NCBI GenBank assembly: GCA_029776465.1
Contig: JAKOTC010000249.1
Location: 1 to 9,008, forward strand
DNA length: 9,008 nucleotides
Direction: 5' to 3'
DNA from: Bacillota bacterium
GTDB lineage: Bacteria > Bacillota > Clostridia > Oscillospirales > JAKOTC01
The position numbers and the translations under genes are program-made. Positions 7,069 to 9,008 of the stretch are shown one piece after another (position 1 is the stretch's first letter; each line of letters begins with the position of its first letter). The notes under the pieces are model-generated. The model ran no database searches. It saw nothing but the letters and a program-made list of their open reading frames with translations, and was not told the DNA's origin.

Positions 7069-7755
7069 ATGGCTTTGATTGAAGTATCGGAAGTCTATAA
7101 GATTTATAATCCGGGCGAAAACGAGGTTCGTGCCCTGGATGGAGTCTCCCTGAGCATTTCTAACGGGGAATTTATTGGGGTTGTCGGTCAGTCCGGTTCG
7201 GGAAAATCCACTTTGATGAACATACTGGGATGCTTAGATGTCCCCACAAAGGGAGAATACCGATTATCGGGATGTCTGGTATCCAATATGAAGGACAACG
7301 AGCTTTCTATTATTCGAAACGAACAGATCGGATTTATCTTTCAGGGATTCAATCTGATCCCATCCCTGACTGCAATGGAAAATGTGGAGCTGCCCCTGGT
7401 CTACCGGGGGATTCACCGGGAGCTGCGCAAAAAGCTGGCTGCCGAGGCATTGGAGCGGGTGGGACTCTCCAATCGTGCTCATCATAAGCCTTCTCAGCTT
7501 TCGGGCGGACAGCAGCAGCGCGCCGCAATCGCCCGTGCTATTGCGGCACGCCCCCCCATGATCTTGGCAGATGAGCCCACCGGAAACCTGGATTCCCGTA
7601 CAGGCATGGAGGTAATGGACATACTGTTGGAATTGCACCGAGAGGGCAGAACTATCGTTCTCATCACCCATGACGAAAGGATCGCCAATTCCTGCAGCCG
7701 GTTGATCCGGATTGCGGATGGAAAGATTATTGAGGATTCCGGCTGTTCTGCATGA
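7069..7755 (+). CDS. ABC transporter ATPase, MacB/LolD-like, no adjacent permease
   Basis: Cytoplasmic ATP-binding subunit of an ABC transporter, 228 residues, the usual length for this subfamily. Motifs: Walker A GQSGSGKST (40-48), Q-loop Gln92 in FIFQGFNL, signature LSGGQ (144-148), Walker B with catalytic Glu in ILADEP (165-170), the DEPTGNLDS segment (168-176), and switch His201. All are intact, so it should hydrolyse ATP. The GFNLIPSLTAMENVELPL block and the DEPTGNLD segment are typical of the MacB/LolD/FtsE group, which drives mechanotransmission or export rather than solute import. Such ATPases normally pair with a FtsX/MacB-type permease, usually encoded alongside; here an apparent terminator and rnhA follow instead. 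It may share transcription with the lipoprotein, 48 bases upstream. Substrate is unknown. The start ATG 7069 has AAGGGGG 7 bases before it. Confidence 0.92.
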   Translation: MALIEVSEVYKIYNPGENEVRALDGVSLSISNGEFIGVVGQSGSGKSTLMNILGCLDVPTKGEYRLSGCLVSNMKDNELSIIRNEQIGFIFQGFNLIPSLTAMENVELPLVYRGIHRELRKKLAAEALERVGLSNRAHHKPSQLSGGQQQRAAIARAIAARPPMILADEPTGNLDSRTGMEVMDILLELHREGRTIVLITHDERIANSCSRLIRIADGKIIEDSGCSA

Positions 7756-7759
7756 TAAA

Positions 7760-7796
7760 ACTCCCCTGCCCAGGCAGGGGAGTAAAGTCTCTTTTA
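7760..7796 (+). terminator. Probable intrinsic terminator after the ABC ATPase gene
   Basis: ACTCCCCTGCC (7760-7770) and GGCAGGGGAGT (7773-7783) are perfect complements, giving a GC-rich stem of about 10 bp with a 4-base loop. It starts 4 bases after the stop codon. The following stretch AAAGTCTCTTTT is T-rich but the Ts are not immediate, so efficiency may be below that of a textbook terminator. Confidence 0.7.
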
Positions 7797-7810
7797 TAGA
7801 GAATAATGAT

Positions 7811-7816
7811 TATAAT
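7811..7816 (+). promoter_or_regulatory. Candidate -10 box for rnhA
   Basis: A perfect TATAAT lies between the terminator hairpin and rnhA, with a TG dinucleotide two bases upstream (7807-7808), close to an extended -10. No good -35 box is seen at the expected place (TCTCTT at 7788-7793). The predicted leader would be very short, about 15 bases. Confidence 0.45.
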
Positions 7817-7823
7817 ACGAAGT

Positions 7824-7839
7824 ATGGGAGGAAACCCAT
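7824..7839 (+). promoter_or_regulatory. Hairpin at the rnhA start codon with SD in its loop
   Basis: ATGGG (7824-7828) and CCCAT (7835-7839) form a perfect 5-bp stem, and the loop AGGAAA (7829-7834) holds part of the ribosome binding site GGGAGGA. The AU of the start codon lies in the right arm. The stem is short, so its effect on translation is uncertain. Confidence 0.4.
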
Positions 7840-8275
7840 GAAACAGGTGGAGCTTTTTACCGACGGAGCCTGCTCGGGAAATCCGGGGCCGGGAGGATAC
7901 GGGGTTATTCTGCGCTACGGCGACTATGAAAAGGAGATCAGCGGGGGCGAAGCGGTAACCACCAATAACCGAATGGAATTGATGGCGGCCATTGTGGGGC
8001 TCTCTGCTCTGAAAGAACCCTGTGAGGTGTTGCTGTACAGCGATTCACAATACCTGATCAACGGCATTGAATTGGGCTGGGCAAAAAAATGGCAGGCTGC
8101 CGGATGGATGCGAAATAAACAGGAACCCGCGAAAAATGCCGATCTGTGGCAAAAGCTTCTGGAATTAATGAAAATACATAAGGTGCGGCTTCAGTGGGTT
8201 CGGGGCCATGACGGCCATCCCGAAAACGAACGCTGTGACAAGCTGGCCACCGAAGCAATTAAAAAATTTCGATAA
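7838..8275 (+). CDS. rnhA: Ribonuclease HI
   Basis: Endonuclease that cuts the RNA strand of RNA-DNA hybrids, removing R-loops and aiding primer removal; cytoplasmic. The protein has 145 residues, slightly shorter than the 155 of E. coli. The N-terminal strand VELFTDGACSGNPGPGG is diagnostic. The catalytic acidic residues are Asp9, Glu47 (in NNRMELMA), Asp69 (in YSDSQYL) and Asp134; the conserved His124 is in VRGHDGHPENERCD. The basic, Trp-rich segment at 81-97 (WAKKWQAAGWMRNKQEP) corresponds to the substrate-binding handle of type HI enzymes. ATG 7838 is chosen: GGGAGGA (7826-7832) lies 5 bases upstream and the fold begins at once. The frame is open back to 7712, but that would run through the ABC gene end and the terminator. 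It appears to be the first gene of a new unit. Confidence 0.97.
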   Translation: MKQVELFTDGACSGNPGPGGYGVILRYGDYEKEISGGEAVTTNNRMELMAAIVGLSALKEPCEVLLYSDSQYLINGIELGWAKKWQAAGWMRNKQEPAKNADLWQKLLELMKIHKVRLQWVRGHDGHPENERCDKLATEAIKKFR

Positions 8276-8293
8276 ATTTTTATCAAATAATAC

Positions 8294-8322
8294 TTGCAAT
8301 TCCTACTAATTTGGTGTATTAT
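8294..8322 (+). promoter_or_regulatory. Promoter of the cysteine desulfurase gene
   Basis: TTGCAA (8294-8299) and TATTAT (8317-8322) are separated by exactly 17 bases in an AT-rich gap just after rnhA, with 4 of 6 and 5 of 6 matches to the sigma-A consensus. Transcription is expected to start near 8329, leaving a leader of about 38 bases with GAGGAG at 8355-8360. Confidence 0.65.
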
Positions 8323-8333
8323 ATTAATAGGAA
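8300..8333. promoter_or_regulatory. Inverted repeat flanking the -10 box, possible operator
   Basis: TTCCTACTAAT (8300-8310) and ATTAATAGGAA (8323-8333) are inverted copies with one mismatch in 11, separated by 12 bases that include the -10 box. Because the left arm lies upstream of the expected transcription start, it would act as a DNA site rather than an RNA hairpin. The location is ideal for a repressor of the cysteine desulfurase gene; iron-sulfur genes are often controlled by Rrf2-family regulators (IscR, CymR). The identity of the binding protein is inference. Confidence 0.45.
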
Positions 8334-8366
8334 GCAGTTAGTCAAAATAGAATCGAGGAGAATAAA

Positions 8367-9008
8367 ATGAATAAGATGACGGTCTATGCGGATTATGCCG
8401 CTACAACCAGAGTCAGTGATAAGGCAGCTGCGGCTATGGCTGAGTATTTAACCAAAGAATACGCCAACCCCTCCAGCCTGCATACTCCCGGTCAGCGCGC
8501 CCGTGTCGCAGTTGAGGATGCCAGGAGAAAGATTGCGAAAGCGCTCAATGCGGATCCCAAGGAAATTTTATTTACCTCGGGGGGTTCGGAAGCAGATAAC
8601 TGGGCCATTCGAGGAAGCCTTGCCGTTCAGGCGAAAAAGGGCAAAAAACACCTGATCACAACGGCTTATGAGCATCATGCCGTGCTGGAAGTGGCGGAAG
8701 CCGTTGAAAAAGAAGGTTATGAAGTTACCTATATCAAACCCGATCGGGAGGGCCTGATTCGCCCCGAGGATGTGGAGGCAGCCATTCGTCCCGACACTGC
8801 ATTGGTTTCCATTATGTATGCCAACAACGAAATCGGAACGGTGAACCCCATTGCCCAGATCGGAGAAATTTGCGCAAAACATCAGGTGCTGTTCCACACC
8901 GACGCGGTTCAGGCCTTTGGCCATGTGCCCATTGATGTTAAAGCCCAACATATCGACATGCTGTCTTTGGCAGGCCACAAATTCCACGCCCCGAAGGGCA
9001 TCGGATGC
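8367..9008 (+). CDS. iscS: Cysteine desulfurase, IscS/NifS family (3' end outside window)
   Basis: PLP enzyme that takes sulfur from cysteine, forming alanine and an enzyme persulfide used for iron-sulfur clusters and tRNA thiolation. Only the first 214 residues are present, about half of the usual 380-400. Class V aminotransferase features: the N-terminal YADYAATT (7-14), NPSSLH (34-39), the PLP phosphate-binding region SGGSEADN (71-78), the PLP-stacking His103 in EHHAV, NNEIGTV (153-159), FHTDAVQ with Asp179 and Gln182, and the Schiff-base Lys205 in [13 protein letters not shown]. The sulfur-carrying cysteine loop would be beyond the window, so the IscS versus NifS/SufS-like subgroup cannot be settled; the single-residue spacing here favours group I. 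ATG 8367 has GAGGAG (8355-8360) 6 bases before it; an in-frame ATG at 8376 is less favoured. It has its own promoter, and no iscR regulator gene lies upstream. Confidence 0.95.
   Translation, partial: MNKMTVYADYAATTRVSDKAAAAMAEYLTKEYANPSSLHTPGQRARVAVEDARRKIAKALNADPKEILFTSGGSEADNWAIRGSLAVQAKKGKKHLITTAYEHHAVLEVAEAVEKEGYEVTYIKPDREGLIRPEDVEAAIRPDTALVSIMYANNEIGTVNPIAQIGEICAKHQVLFHTDAVQAFGHVPIDVKAQHIDMLSLAGHKFHAPKGIGC

Noticed and set aside
7712..7837. N-terminal extension of RNase HI from ATG 7712
   Set aside because: It would overlap the end of the ABC gene and translate the terminator hairpin; ATG 7838 has a strong ribosome binding site and matches the family start.
1..9008. CRISPR arrays, insertion sequences, tRNA or rRNA genes, attachment sites
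   Set aside because: No regularly spaced repeats, transposase or integrase motifs, cloverleaf-like sequence or rRNA-like segment were seen; the window is densely packed with housekeeping genes on one strand.

Overview
The window reads as a stretch of chromosome from a Clostridia-type Firmicute, most likely in or near the Oscillospirales/Ruminococcaceae. The evidence is the gene order glmU-prs-pth-mfd followed by a PrsA/SurA-like lipoprotein, strong AGGAGG-type ribosome binding sites, a Gram-positive-style lipoprotein signal, and moderate base composition (about half G+C by eye, not computed). All genes lie on the + strand. The placement is inference from gene order and protein style; no database was searched.

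Layout. Positions 1-557 hold the C-terminal left-handed beta-helix of GlmU (cell-wall precursor UDP-GlcNAc synthesis), cut by the window edge. Then come prs (PRPP synthesis, 598-1557), a 142-base leader with a tandem repeat and a small hairpin, pth (peptidyl-tRNA hydrolase, start preferred at 1700), and mfd (transcription-repair coupling factor, TTG start at 2361, one base after pth). The ctc/rplY and fin genes that sit among these genes in Bacillus are absent. After a 100-base gap with a plausible promoter, a lipoprotein (5941-7020) resembles PrsA/SurA foldases but contains no histidine. A short hairpin-containing gap leads to a MacB/LolD-like ABC ATPase (7069-7755) with no permease gene beside it. 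A strong hairpin at its end probably terminates that unit.

From about 7800 a new unit begins: rnhA (RNase HI, start corrected to 7838), whose start codon sits in a small hairpin with the ribosome binding site in the loop. A well-formed promoter with an 11-base inverted repeat around its -10 box then precedes a cysteine desulfurase of the IscS/NifS family, cut by the right edge at 9008.

How the genes relate: this is mostly housekeeping. It covers cell-wall and nucleotide precursors, rescue of stalled translation (Pth), rescue of stalled transcription with repair (Mfd), RNA-DNA hybrid removal (RNase HI), secreted-protein folding or binding (the lipoprotein, inferred), and iron-sulfur/sulfur-transfer chemistry (cysteine desulfurase). 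I found no mobile element, CRISPR array, tRNA, rRNA or clearly novel system. The most interesting items are the putative operator at the cysteine desulfurase promoter, the histidine-free foldase-like lipoprotein, and the ABC ATPase with its possibly masked ribosome binding site. No gene-free stretch exceeds 300 bases.
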